DNA of 64,000 nt from contig OZ026552.1 of the NCBI GenBank assembly GCA_964020155.1, positions 1,004,501 to 1,068,500 on the forward strand. Direction: 5' to 3'. Positions 25,966 through 38,754 of the stretch are shown here, in pieces (the stretch's first letter is position 1; each line of letters opens with the position of its first letter). Source of the DNA: Chondrilla cf. caribensis. Lineage: Eukaryota > Porifera > Demospongiae > Chondrillida > Chondrillidae. Below the pieces are notes generated by a model. That model saw only the letters and a program-made list of their open reading frames with translations, was not told the origin of the DNA and ran no database searches. The position numbers and the translations under genes were made by a program.

Positions 25966-26456
25966 GGCTACATGTACTGGATGCTGGGATACATGCACTG
26001 AATGTTGGGATACATGCACTGAATGTTGGGATACATGCACTGAATGTTGGGATACATGCACTGAATGTTGGGATACATGCACTGAATGCTGGACTACATG
26101 CAATGAATGCTGGGCTACATGCACTGAATGCTGGACTACATGCACTGAATGTTGGGCTGCATGCACTGAATGCTGGGCTACATGCACTGAATGTTGGGCT
26201 ACATGCACTGAATGATGGACTACATGCACTGAATGTAGGGCTGCATGCACTGAATGTTGGGCTACATGTACTGAATGCTGGACTACATGCACTGAATGTT
26301 GGGCTACATGCATTGAATGCTGGACTACATGCAATGAATGCTGGGCTACATGCACTGAAAGCTGGGTTACATGCACTGAATGTTGGGCTGCATGCACTGA
26401 ATGTTGGGCTACATGCACTGAATGCTGGGATACATGCACTGAATGCTGGGATACAT
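25966..26456. repeat. 21-bp minisatellite (about 23 units)
   Basis: Tandem units of ACTGAATGTTGGGCTACATG plus one base. Because 21 is divisible by three, both strands stay open for long distances (heptapeptide NVGLHAL on plus, HSVHVAQ on minus). I treat these frames as by-products. Larger homologous array at 48320..49205; two or three ancestral units near 33660 and 20681. Confidence 0.9.
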
Positions 26457-26464
26457 CATACTTT

Positions 26465-26800
26465 ATATTATTTAACACTCTTAATGATGTTGAATGACGC
26501 ATAACCTTTCATCAAAAAATTGACAACATCAAATGATGTCAGATTAATCAGGTTGTTCCATGAATTAGGGACCACAAGAGCTCAACATGATTATGATTAC
26601 AATCTGGCATGCAATACAGCAGTTACATACCAAGTACATTGTCAAGGACACACTTATAGATGTAATGGCCAACAGACCAACACTGACCAGGGTAGCAGTC
26701 ATGATCACATTTGGTGCTATAAATCCTTAATGGTTACGGAATTATATGAAACTAACTTAAACTTAGTAATCAGGCATATTTTTGTTACATGCCCAGTTAT
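26465..26800. repeat. Conserved segmental-unit block (copies at 34.7 and 49.2 kb)
   Basis: Phrases such as GACCACAAGAGCTCAACATG and CAAGGACACACTTATAGATG are shared with 34690..35040 and 49215..49570, and partly with 18830..18990. Frames of 98 and 111 codons exist in two copies. They differ mostly by amino-acid-changing substitutions, and the 34.7-kb copy is frameshifted, so this looks noncoding. Confidence 0.75.
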
Positions 26801-27218
26801 CCAACTTTTACTGTAATATGCCAAGTTATAATTATTATGCTATTTAAGGCGGCAAAGTGAAACTATCTTATAGGCAATTTCATGAGACACCACTTAAAGA
26901 GGTAATTGCTAGCAACCACCAACAAGGATGCTGAAAATTAGCACTTTGTGGAAAGATTTCCTAAAATCAGAAAATTCACCTTTTCTTCAGACCATGTTGT
27001 ATCAACATTGTTAATAGTGATACAATAATGAGACTGACAAATAACTAGGTACATAAATACATACATGAAGAGATAGAGTCAGATAAATATAATATACAAA
27101 AATGCATATGTATATCATTACGTAGACTGAGTATTATTTTTGAAAAAGTATGTCAGAGTGCTTGACTTTTGTGAATTGAAAATTTTTGTCTGTCAGCAAT
27201 TGACCTTTTTGTGTCATT

Positions 27219-27740
27219 TTGTTAACAAGTGTGAGTTTTGGTCATTACAGCGGAAATACATGGCCAATTGTGATAAATAGACCGGAGCCTCTGTTGTTGC
27301 AGGTGGGGATTGATCCACTTGCATCAAAGCGTCATCCTCATCACCATGCAAGGTCCAATTATTGTGTGACTGACTACTACAGCTACATCATATTGGCCAT
27401 CACCTCCAATATGAATTCAGCAATCAAGCCATCATTCGATTGCATCCAGCCGCCGTTTATATGGATCCCCAGAACAGCCCCACCCCTTCAATCTTATCCA
27501 CCACCCCCTCAATCACATCCACATCCCACTTATTCTTATCAACCATCCCCTCAATCACAACCCACTCCACCTCAATTATCTCAACCACCCCTACAATCTC
27601 ATCCTCCTCTCCCTTATTCATATCAACCATCACCTCAGTATTACCCACACATTCCTACTGTATACCAACCAACCTCTCACTCTTTCATGCCTGTTTGTCA
27701 ATCATATATGTCACCTCTGTATTCATATCCATACACATAA
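27219..27740 (+). other. Open frame with conserved start and Pro/Gln/Tyr-rich end, doubtful gene
   Basis: The first part (SVSFGHYSGNTWPIVINRPE and on to HPHHHA) is shared with 49760..49910. Between copies there are five synonymous and about four non-synonymous changes and one 6-nt in-frame indel, which hints at coding constraint. The second part (ATG at 27411; SYQPSPQSQPTPPQLSQPPL type) is a degenerate CT/CA-rich repeat. Upstream, the two copies differ by a one-base indel, and no ATG opens the conserved part. It may be an internal exon of an unrecognised gene or a relic. Confidence 0.3.
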
Positions 27741-28104
27741 TATTTATACATGTTATAAAGAAATCAGGCTTGGGTCCACAAATTTGTAAACCCAAAAAGG
27801 CATCAGCTGCAACAGCTGCAAGTTTATTGAACCAATTGATTATTGTTATTTGTTTTGTGTTTTGAATGTGCAAACATTCTTTGATCTCCCTTTGATCTTT
27901 GTGGGTTTACAAATTATAATGGAAATGTGCATTACAAAATGGAAGGTGTTACTTCTATATTTTGCTTTTATTATTGTACATTATACATCTGCTAAATGTA
28001 TTGTTACTATTCATGGTTATGTGATATTCCTGGTGAATAAATAGAGTAGTCATTACAGTCGATGACATAGAACGCGAAGGCATAGCATGACATGGCCAAT
28101 ATGT

Positions 28105-28270
28105 TCAACAAGTAATTCGAGTTCAAAAACTCGTGGGGCTGCCGCCCCCGCACTCAAATTACTTGGACGTCTTTGGTAGGTTCAGAAGAACCTTCGCTGA
28201 ATTTTTTACGTTCAGTGGAGCTTCTGCGCACGAATTCTAGCACAATTTCAAATTGTCGGCGTTCAAAATC
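28105..28270 (+). repeat. Dispersed repeat with GGTTCAGAAGAACC hairpin
   Basis: Reads AACTCGTGGGGCTGCCGCCC, then GGTTCAGAAGAACCTTCGCT. The same succession occurs at 51490..51610 and, inverted, at 24540..24640. It is probably a short interspersed element; its full ends are not defined. Confidence 0.6.
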
Positions 28271-28318
28271 GGCCATCTTTATTTCGCACAATATGAATTA
28301 TAATAGAAATTATTATAT

Positions 28319-28328
28319 ATATATATAA

Positions 28329-28359
<31 letters not shown>

Positions 28360-28412
28360 ATATATATATATAATATCTATCTATCTATCTATCTATCTAT
28401 ATATATATATAT
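28319..28412. repeat. (ATCT)n / (TA)n microsatellite
   Basis: Two runs of ATCT tetranucleotides, each bordered by TA runs, immediately before the MITE at 28414. Confidence 0.9.
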
Positions 28413-28413
28413 A

Positions 28414-28990
28414 CCTTAATGGCTGAAATTTTCGCACGATGTAATTTTCGCGAATCGGCGGATTTGAGACTTTTCGCGTTTTTAATTTCGCGACTCCAAC
28501 ATCATTCGCGAACTTAACGCCTTCTAGGCCTTTAATGAGTAGATGAGCTAGGTAGGTAGGCACAAAACGATGTAAACTAGTTACCCATTTCCACGTGTTA
28601 GCTCAGCGCGCCGTGTGTTCAAGTTCGGTTCTTTGTTGTTCATTGGGAAAGGAATCCAGCAATGTCTCGTAGGCTCGAGTTTCGGAGTTGCATTCGCGGA
28701 TCGATACCACGTTTATCGGAGTATTTGAAGCGGCAGCAGCAACCAGGTGCTAACCACACAGCAGGAAAGACCTGTTCCCTGTTGGAGTGAACAAACCCTG
28801 GTTGAGCGTGTTCCCCGCAAGTTCTCTTGTGTGCTATCGCTCTTTGTAAGGCGCGGAGTAACAATAAAATTCCAAGTTACTGGCTCAAGGCAGTATTCTA
28901 CCGATCTTTTTCGCGATATTATTTTCGTGAGCTTCCCACATTCGCGAAATTCGCGAACATAAAGTCCCGCAAAAATTTCAGCCATTAGGG
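28414..28990. mobile_element. MITE, 577 bp, TA-flanked
   Basis: Left end CCTTAATGGCTGAAATTTT and right end AAAATTTCAGCCATTAGGG are inverted repeats with TA on both sides. The interior is rich in TTTCGCG-type motifs like the smaller element at 7441..7641, suggesting related families. The plus (28747..28962) and minus (28713..29024) frames show no transposase. Confidence 0.8.
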
Positions 28991-29892
28991 TATATGTATA
29001 TATATATATATATCGGACGAGCATTACATACCGGAAGTCGAATTAAAAACAATATAGAATATAAAATGTTCACATAGAGAGAAGCATCCATAATCTTGTC
29101 AAATACACAAATTTTTGCGGCTCCAAGCAATAATCAATGTGTGTAATCACAATGCCAATTAGTCTGTCACATGTATTCCAGTGCCCATTGCCTCATGTCA
29201 TCAACTGTAATTGAGGTCACACTGCTATAGTTTGGTGAACACTGGATTACAACTTGGCAATCAGACTATTCATGCTTCATTAATATTTCCTCCATGATGC
29301 AACTACAGTAGGACACATTAGCTGGTAACAAATCATGTTGGACAAACAACAAAATGTAATGGCTGTGAGTTGGGAGAACAGGCCTTGTGTGAAACAAAAA
29401 TGCTGGTCTCTTAGTAATATAATATTATAACAATGACAGTATTGGATTTTTCCACTATCCTTGATTTAGGATAACTTGATGACAAAGGTTTTAGAACCTA
29501 CATCATGGACCAAGTGAGTGACCCACAAGAATTGACCTCTGTACGTTGTCCTATGCTCTGATGCTGCCCTATTGGATCATGGGCCCACGGATCACAATTG
29601 TGGCTGTACGATTTAATTTTGAAGGTTGGCCGTATATACCTGACCCAAACTTGGGATACTGGCTTAAAACTACTCACCATTGTCATTCCCACACAATTCA
29701 TCACTGACAACCATATTTGAATTTGAATTTCAGATTTTACATGGCATTGTTCTATGATTGTGCATTTATCATTGTATGAGGTTGTCTCATATGTAAAAAG
29801 ATACATAGTATATACATAATATATAGAGTCGCTGTATACTGGACAGATGAAGTAATATGTGAGAGAGAGCATAACCCCAACCTCATGACACT

Positions 29893-29965
29893 GTGTCAAC
29901 CAGTACCAGGTGGAAAGAAATACCAATAGTATAAAAATGTGGCAAGTTTGACTGAAACATCTGCT
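29893..29965 (+). promoter_or_regulatory. Core promoter of gene F
   Basis: GTGTCAACCAGTACCAGGTG at 29893..29912, TATAAAAATG at 29930..29939 and a start-site region CTGCTCGTAGGACT from about 29961, matching genes E and G. Confidence 0.65.
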
Positions 29966-30059
29966 CGTAGGACTCGGTTCATCAGCAACGAATTCCGTTC
30001 TAGTTCAAAACTGTCAAGGTTTTCAATTCTTGAGGGGAAAATAGCAATTTGACAAAGAA

Positions 30060-31508
30060 ATGGCCAATTATCACTTGATTTTGATGGTCACTATAATCTG
30101 TCTCTGTAGCTTTGTAACAGAGTCTAAATACAAAGGAAGTGAGTAGGGTGTGGATAATAGTATGTATTGTAGGTAGAGAATATTGTATTTGTATGACCAA
30201 CATAGTTGCCAACTCTCCTGAATCATCCAGGTAATTCACAGATTTTTACAGTGGTAACATGTCCCGCACGGATTGGTGAAATGTCCCAAATTAAACAACA
30301 GTAAACCACAAGTGCTTCAATTCCATCTAGCTGTTTAATCGTCATTTGTCATTCTCTAGCTAGTAGAATGAATACTTAGTCTGTTCGATTTTCAGTCGGC
30401 GGTGTTCGGTACGCTCTGATCGACTTCTTTAAGCTCTAGGAAAGATCTACGTGGGCTCTTTGTCGTATAATCATCAATCCAACGAGGTGAAAACTCACAA
30501 TCCCTTTTGTATGGAGCATAACATTAAATTATCCCTCAAAAATCGGCTTTTAGATTCGTCCGAGCGTTTGACAGCCATTTGCAATATGATGCCAAAAACT
30601 GGCTGATTATGTTCATCATACTAATCTACTTTTGTTGTCTAAATTGCAATAGTAAACTGGGATACATTCATTTTACACTGGATACACTACATTATTTAAC
30701 AAGACTCTAGACTACTGTTACAGCTATTATTTCAATCAATAATACTAAACCTGCATATATTCGTTGAGCCATTTTGGCCCGCAGCACAAAGGTGTAAGGA
30801 CATATTAAGTGTCTCTGAAGGGAATTTTCAAGGATTGGCAACTATGGTCACCAATATACTAACTGTTACAATAAAATTGTACCAAATCTTTTACATATTA
30901 TCATTGGGAGAACTTACTTATCAATAATATTTTAAATTAATGCTTTGAAAAGATTCAACCGTTGCTATCAGTGGGTAAGTTTGATGGCAAAGCAATGTTT
31001 GGGAGAGATCCCTACAATCTCTAGTAGGATATAGTGAATGGTATTTTCAAAATTTAGCAGTAGTATAATATTATAGTGAATGTTATTTCTGACAAAATTT
31101 AGCAAAACCATTGTTACAGTGTTACTTGACCATCAATTCATCAACCCAAGACAACATAAATCAGTTTAACCTTGAACTCTATCTTTCTACAATGTTTTCA
31201 TAACCTCCATAGAGGGATGTACTGAAGGTGGCAATAAGTATCATGAAGGGGACGTCTGGACTTGTTCCGATGGTTGCAACACCTGGTGAGGACAACACTG
31301 AGATTCACTCAATCACTTCACATGTACCACATTCCTAAATGTCTCTCATATGTACAGCAAATGTCTCAATGGAGCTGTTGTGTCGACCCGAATGGCTTGC
31401 AAAACAAAGGGTGGCGGTGAGTGTGATTTCTTATGTGTAGAAGACTATGTGCTTGTGTGTGTGCATGAATGTACATGGGTGGATATGACATCTATATTTC
31501 CAAGCTGA
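30060..31508 (+). CDS. Gene F: small secreted protein with a single six-cysteine module
   Basis: Exons: 30060..30138 (signal peptide, MANYHLILMVTIICLCSFVT), 31213..31285 and 31358..31508. They total 303 nt, giving 100 aa. The module reads GCTEGGNKYHEGDVWTCSDG, then CNTC|KCLNGAVVSTRMACKT. The last exon runs through a donor-like GTGAGT at 31417 in frame to give GECDFLCVEDYVLVCVHECT and stops at 31506..31508. The same arrangement occurs in genes D, E and G. It is the shortest member and may be the closest to an ancestral single-module form, or a contracted copy. Confidence 0.65.
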
Positions 31509-32728
31509 TGCACATTCATCAGATGTGCAATGTATACACTTGCATGGGTCTACCACGTCTGTGTGTGTGTTTGTATATAAGACGTTTGTGCATACCTCCA
31601 GACTACACCAGAAATAGCAGTATAATATGTACTAGTTGAATGTTGGATTAGTGTGTTTTATCGGCAATTAATGTTATACACTGTGCTGATTTGAAATAGG
31701 ACATATACATATCATATATACGTACATCACTCATGCTAGCACTGTCATATTTCGCCTTGGGCTAACACTCAGTACACACCAAAGCCCTGCATGCATATGA
31801 TTTGCCAGATTCAAAACCTTGAACAAGCATTTCCTATATTTTACAGCATTTTAAGGCAAGATTGGCTGGATATCAGAAAGAATTCTTTCAATACAGATCT
31901 ATTAGCAGATTAGTTATAGGCAGCTGACTATAATAGTAATAGTTTATCCATTATAATCAAGAGGGATAAATTAGAATTCCATGGAGAGCATACTTCATTG
32001 CTATCAATATCCTCATTTATCATCATCTTATTTTTATAATAATAATATTATACCCACTTGAACTACATTGAAATTATCTGATTTCTAATTTCAGAATCAA
32101 AATGTTATAGTTTTATTACTTTATCATAACAGTTATTAAGTTATAGTGAAAATCTTATAATACAGAGTCAGGCTACATGCACTGATGGCTAGTGATTTTT
32201 ATTTCCAACTTATGACAGACTCAATACTCATGAGACAGGCAGACCACACACCACTCGACATTGTCATGCTCACAACATACAGGGCACACAAAACTTGTAC
32301 TTCTTATCAGAGGTACTTACTATCAGTACTGGTTGACATAGTGTACATGAGCTGGGGCCCGAGTGAAGTGTACTCACTAACCAGGAGTATGTACTAACCC
32401 AGGTACTTACTAAGCAAGTTGCACTGTATGTACACTACTGTGACATGACATTACTCTGCAGTGCTATTTAGACCCTCCTATAGGTAGTAGGCATCCTCTC
32501 GGCTCAGGGTGATCATCCCTTCACTGACAGTGGGAACTTATTGGGACAATTTGAGTGGACACTACATTGGACTATTTACACATCACTTACATTGGTCAGC
32601 CACACACACACTCCATGTATTTGGTTACATGCAATTTTATTTAACTATGTGTACTAGATGTAGACATGTAGCATTTTACATCCATGATCATTTATCCATC
32701 CCAGAAATGAGCTAGCCATGCACACTGA

Positions 32729-32834
32729 CAAGTAGTATTGTTATTACTGACGCCAGTTAATACAAACTAGAATTACACCACAAGTAGTATTGTTATTACT
32801 GACGCCAGTTAATACAAACTAGAATTACACCAGA
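32729..32834. repeat. 52-bp direct duplication
   Basis: CAAGTAGTATTGTTATTACT begins two adjacent near-identical 52-bp units. The single-copy form is present at 29.1, 35.7 and 50.25 kb. Confidence 0.85.
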
Positions 32835-33016
32835 GCTAGCCTGTCACATGTATTCCATTGACCATTATCCTAGACAACAAACTGTAATTGAGGTCACACT
32901 GCTATAGTTTGGATTACAACTTGGTAATCAGGATATTCCTGTTTCATTATGATTACAGTATCAACCTGCATATCAAGGTACTACGGATTTCATATACTTG
33001 ATCAGGTAGGCCGTAA

Positions 33017-33142
33017 TTATGACATGTATGGTGCAAAACATAAGTCAAAGTCATCTTGATGTGTAGCTATCTGCTCTGCAGAGACATCAGGGTGTAGAGT
33101 TAGCCAGTCCCACTTCTCCTTGCATAGGGCAGTGACCTTATT
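33017..33142 (-). other. Extra copy of the ANKRD45-like terminal exon, earlier stop
   Basis: Minus-strand acceptor CCTGTACAG, then NKVTALCKEKWDWLTLHPDV..., ending APYMS followed by TAA, four residues shorter than the real exon (APYMSKLQPT). Phase 0 and the splice acceptor are intact. Confidence 0.7.
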
Positions 33143-33659
33143 CTGTACAGGAATAGCAAATACAGAATAACAGCATACACTGTGAGATGTAACCATAAAA
33201 ACTAATACAACAAGGTAACAATGGAACCTGATAGATAGATAGATACATACGTACATTACCCATACTAGCCTTAGGCTAACACTCAATACACAATCAAGAC
33301 CCAGCCCTGATTTGCCACATACTAAATTTGGTAATATTATTTATTGATAATTTAGAAACAATGAATAATCATCTAATAGTATTATTATTTTACAGCATTT
33401 TAAAGGAAGATTTGGCTTAACAACAGAAATTCTTTTCATCATAGATCTCTTAGCAGATTAATTATACGCAGCTCACTATAATATTAATATTTATCCATTA
33501 TGATCAAGAGACACCATTAGAATTCCAGGATAGTACACTTCATTGCTATCATTATCCTCATATATCGTAATCTCATCATACTCACTCGAGACTTATCAAA
33601 ATTAATTGATCGCTATTTCAGAATCAAAGTTATCTATTAGTGAAAATGCCATAATACAC

Positions 33660-33764
33660 TATGTCAGGCTACATGCACTGGATGTTGGGATACATACACT
33701 GGATGCTGGGATACATTATACTTTAAAACATTTAACAGATGTCCCCCCCCCCCCCCCCCCCCAG
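33660..33764. repeat. Two or three 21-bp units followed by a poly-C run
   Basis: CAGGCTACATGCACTGGATG starts two or three units like those of the large 21-bp arrays at 26.0 and 48.3 kb, followed by about 20 consecutive C. This looks like the unexpanded form of the minisatellite. Confidence 0.8.
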
Positions 33765-35517
33765 ACTTCAACCCATATCACACTGGGACTCCTCACGCCC
33801 GGAGCAAGCAGTTTCCGGGTGGTCCAGCAAATATGCTAATAATATAATTACTTAATTGAATGTCACTAAATCAAAAAAGTGCTGTTTAGCTAGGTGACAT
33901 CTTATGGTTGAGTTGAAGCTGGAAAAACTATGGTTTGTTTCTAAAGATTTCCATTGAACTTTATCCAAAAAATCAAATAAGCGTTTTGGTCAGCGAGGAA
34001 AAGGTGAAAATGCCATTTGCGAAGCTAAAATTGCCTGGAGAACAGACCGAACTAACCGAAAAACGAAGAAGTAATGTTCGAACAGTAAAGTGTGTGCATT
34101 TGCCAGCAAGACAAATCAGGAATTTTGATGTGTGTGCACAACCTGTAAAGTTGCACGTGATCATAGAAGGGGGGAAAGCTTGCCCAATTGTGGAATGAAT
34201 TTGGCAAGCCAGACCACTGTTTGGCTTATATATTGTAGTGTACTATGGGCAATGCAGGTGTTACTTAGTTGTTTTATGTAGTTTCTTTTATAAAATTTAA
34301 TCACGTTCATCTGTTAGTTCATGTTAGCTGTAACCTTATGAGTAGTTGTGTGTACACTGTGCTAATTAGTGGTGGTTAGCACCCACTCAATATTACCAAT
34401 TCGGGTCAAAATCCTTCATCAACAACTGTCCTTTCCACCGAGGAACACTTTTTGATGCCAAGAAGACCTTACCAAAAAAAATCCAAAAAGGCGCCAATTC
34501 CCACGCCTGCATCCTGCTCATTGTGCCTTGACTGGGAAGCCACATGAAATCATACTCATGCACACCACTGCATGGACATACACACACATGCACACGAGAT
34601 GCACACCCACATACACACACTGGGGGCACTCATTTAGATCCACCCACACACAAGGGGGGGCGTCTGTTAACCTCTACCAACACAGTTGACAACCATTTAA
34701 TACTCTTAATGATGTTGAATAGTGCAAACCGTCCATCAATCATTGACATCAAATAATGGCAGATTGAAATTAGCTATAGGTTGTTCCATGAATTAAAGAC
34801 CACAAGAGCTGAACATGATTATGATTACAATCTGGCATGCCCTACAGCAGTTGTTATATACCAAGTACATTGTCAAGGACACACTTATAGATGTGATGGT
34901 CCACAGACCACCACTGACCAGGGTAGCCAGTCATGATCAAATTTTGAAACATTCGGTGCAATGAATCCTCTGGTTACGGAATTATCCACACTAATCAAGC
35001 ATATTTTATTACATGCCCAGTGATCCCACTTTTACTGTAACAGTGTTTGTCCTGGAACCATGTGACTGGAGTATAATTCATATGTATAATACCATTTCAC
35101 TATTTTATATCCTTGTTTTTGCTTTCTCTCTCTCTGAAATCCTCCAATCAACAATGATTAGGCTCCTTCTCTTTGGAAATATTTAGTTAACTCCTTCACT
35201 GTATAGCTATAGAAGTAATAGTCATTTTTCCTTTGGATGGATCTTATTATGTCCCAATAATATCCACGGCTCTATTGGCAAGTTTAGGTGCCTTGGATGT
35301 CAGCTATATCAGCTCAGGGCAACCAAACATGCAGGCATTATATGCATGTCATCAATGTAATAGTCCTGATCTCATCAAAGATTACTTATACTACACAGCC
35401 TACAATTCCACACACATACCACTTATTAGGGTCTCACAAAATGTGAAAAAGCAATAATTCTTTGTTATCGTCAACACATGCGCCACTCAACATTGTCATG
35501 CACATGCAACAGGTCAG

Positions 35518-35520
<3 letters not shown>

Positions 35521-35573
<53 letters not shown>
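35521..35573. repeat. (CA)n microsatellite
   Basis: Perfect dinucleotide tract in the segmental unit, at the same place as at 19.57 kb. Confidence 0.9.
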
Positions 35574-35574
<1 letters not shown>

Positions 35575-36463
35575 ATGTATTCAGTTACATGCAATCCTCA
35601 CTTCAATGTGTGTAGTAGACATTACATATAGCATAAATTTGACATGCATGGTCATTTTCCATCCCAGAAATGAGCCACACTGACAAGTAGTATTGTTATT
35701 ACTGACGCCATTTAGTCTGGCACATGTATTCCAGTGACCATTATGCTAGACAACAAACTGTAATTGAGGTCACACTGCTACAGTTTGGTGAACAATGGCA
35801 ATCAGAATATTTCCGCATCATTAATATTTCCTCCATGATGCAACTACAGTAGGATACATTAGCTGGTCACAAATCATTTCGGACAAACAACAAAATGGTT
35901 GTGGGTTGGGAGAAGAGACCTTGTGTGAACAAAACCGCTATACACTTAGGAAATTTTGGAATCTTTTGTGTTGGTCTCTTATAAGTAATATTACTACAGT
36001 GAGAATCGCCTTTTGTTCAGTGTTGGAATTCCATATTTACGTATCTTCTGGGTCTTGTGCCTATTTAAATGTGATATACGTAATAATGACTAGTTCCATG
36101 CCAAATTCACATTACACAAAGCAACAGTCATGTAGCAAAGTGTGTATTGTAGTTATACTTAGTCTATCACTTCGAGAATCCTATTAGCGACAATCAATGT
36201 GTCTAATCACAAATCAACGTCCATTCTGTTCGGGCTACTTATGCACATTCATAATATGCCGGTACATATGTACAAACACACCAAAATCATACTACAGTGT
36301 CAACCTGCATATCAAGGTATGTATGTCATATATTCAGTCAGGTAGGCTGTAATCTTGACATGTATGGTGCAAAACATAAGTCAATGTCATCCTGATGTAC
36401 ATACCAAGATAATAGTACTGTGTCAACCTGCATATCAAGGTACTACGGATTTCATATACTTGA

Positions 36464-36592
36464 TCAGGTAGGCTGTAATTTGACAAAACATAAGTCAAAG
36501 TCATCTTGATGTGTAGCTATCTGCTCTGCAGAGACATCAGGGTGTAGAGTTAGCCAGTCCCACTTCTCCTTGCATAGGGCAGTGAATTTATT
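36464..36592 (-). other. Extra copy of the ANKRD45-like terminal exon, 12-nt in-frame deletion
   Basis: Minus-strand acceptor CCTGTGCAG, then NKFTALCKEKWDWLTLHPDV..., ending DLCFVKLQPT-stop; four residues of the real exon are missing without a frameshift. Downstream similarity to 50.9-51.0 kb continues into the intron (GCTAAAGTGTGATGAG), so the duplicated segment reached into intron 3 of the ANKRD45-like gene. Confidence 0.75.
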
Positions 36593-37555
36593 CTGCACAG
36601 GAACAGCAAATACAGAATAACAGCATACACTGTGAGATGTAACCATAATAGTGAATACAACAAGGTAACAATGGAACCTGTGCTCAAAGACCACCAAGGA
36701 CTAAGACAAAGTGGTCTCCTTACTCAGGTGGTCTATATATACGTACATACAGAGGTGCTAAAGTGTGATGAGTTTGTGTACCAAATAGTTGAACAGCGGA
36801 ATAGTTGAATAGTGGCAAGTACACAACCAAAGGTGATATTTAGTGGTTAAGACATGAGGGCGAGTGTATTTTATATGTCATAATGTCCGAGTGTCCATGT
36901 CTTAACCATTATAGCATCCGTTGCTAACACTTTAAGCTAGTGCTTTATACATTATAAAATTGCTGTATAATAGTACTGTTTCTATGGTAACGGATGCTAT
37001 TGTAAAGATAGTCCACCCACAGACCCTGGATACCTGGACTGGCAACTCCTACTAATTAGTACAGTCAATCGTGTTGCCATTTCCAGAATGTTCAGTAAAA
37101 TGTCATTGACCATCCCAAATTTTGGGGTGGTTAAAAATGGTGACACCTTCCACGGTGACTGAGACGAACGATATGGATCTGTTTACCGATTGCTTAACCA
37201 TCCATTTGCAATACGAGGTACTGACTATCAACACTAATTGGAACAGAAACATAATGAGCACTGGTGCTTCTTTACAGGAGAAGATTTCAGATGCCCGTAC
37301 TTTAATGATATTCATATATTATTGCATTACATCATATCCCAACAAATGTTTGAGAATCACTCAAGGTCGATGACAGAGAGTGGTATTAGAAACGTGACGT
37401 TAAACAGATTTGCAGTCTATACCCTTCATGTGTGGTGAACATCATGAACGGAGAGTTCCTGAATCCTGTGTACTTTGAGCAGAAGCAATTGGCCATCGTT
37501 TCGCGAAGATAACGTGCAGATATTACCTTTCGCATAAGACAACAATATATTAATC

Positions 37556-37589
<34 letters not shown>

Positions 37590-38754
37590 ATCAACGTTTG
37601 CACCCAGAGAGTCTGTTCAAAATGTTTTACTTCTTGTAGGATATAACTAGGTATACATCTAAAGCTTTGTGAAGGTTTGTAAACATTCATCCGTAGGATG
37701 TATGGTCCACCAAATGATGTGCGCACACATACCCGTTCAATTTGGAACAAAATACAGCTATTTCTAATAATACATCATTAATAGTTAAACATGAATTTGA
37801 ATCAATAGTTGAGATTAAGACAGTTAATGGAAGGGTATTCCAAATTCCCTTGATGACCCAAATTACCCTATACTATCTGTGCTATCTTATACCTCCGTCC
37901 TTCCCGTGCGTATTAACCTTGATCTAATGGTAACACAATGATAATCACTACTTCGTGGGTACATTTTACAATAGGTACTACCTGTGAGGTGAGTCTACTA
38001 GTTGTAACATGAAAGTCAGAACTGCGAACCTCTGAATGAACGGACAGTTCCTCCGTGACCGGCAAAACCATTGTTCTCTTGAGAAACGGGCGTTAGGTAA
38101 TTTCTTCCTCATTCTCACAAATAAGTTGACTATTTGGTCTCCTGTTCCCAAATTCCACCAGGGTGTTGATGTTCTGGGTCATATCGTCCCAAACGAAGCA
38201 CAGTACTCGCACACACGTGGCGAATTTCCGCGGAAAGATTTGTGGGCGGAGTTAATTTCGCATGGCAACACAATGACAGCTCTCACGTGATGAAAGCACG
38301 CAGACGGAAAGAAAACGCTCCCGTTATAGACTCATGCACATTCATCCCGAATGTCTGATATGGTCATCTGTAGTGCAATCGTCTATCCTCAATCAGTGTC
38401 GTCAAATGAGAAGAGGATCAAAGTTGAGATTACTATAGACTATAAATTCCTATGATCACAATTTTTAAAATAAAATACAGTTTAATAGAAAATTAACATT
38501 CAGAATATTATATCCAAATGTGTTCATCTATATACAATTATTGGATTTACATGAATATTGCTTTCACATTTCAGGTACTATCAGTGACAGTTGAGTATGT
38601 GCAATGAGGTGGGGATGGCTCTCTATCTGAATATACTAGAAGTCATCCTATAAATTCTTGATCAGGAGACGTTTCCTACAAATTATTTGAGGCTGAACTG
38701 CTAATAGTCTATTATCCACTGGATCGAAACTACACTTGAGACAGTGTTAGTTTG

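Larger units (their letters stand above)
25429..30059. other. Spacer between genes E and F: copy of the segmental unit
   Basis: Contains the 21-bp minisatellite, the conserved block at 26465..26800, a Pro-rich open frame near 27.2-27.7 kb, a dispersed repeat, a tetranucleotide tract, a MITE and the block shared with 19.7 kb (29210..29450). The ANKRD45-like exon copy is absent here. Confidence 0.6.

Noticed and set aside
26520..26816. Related 98- and 111-codon frames at 26.5 and 49.3 kb as a conserved small protein
   Set aside because: Differences between copies are mostly amino-acid-changing, and the 34.7-kb copy is frameshifted, so there is no sign of protein constraint.
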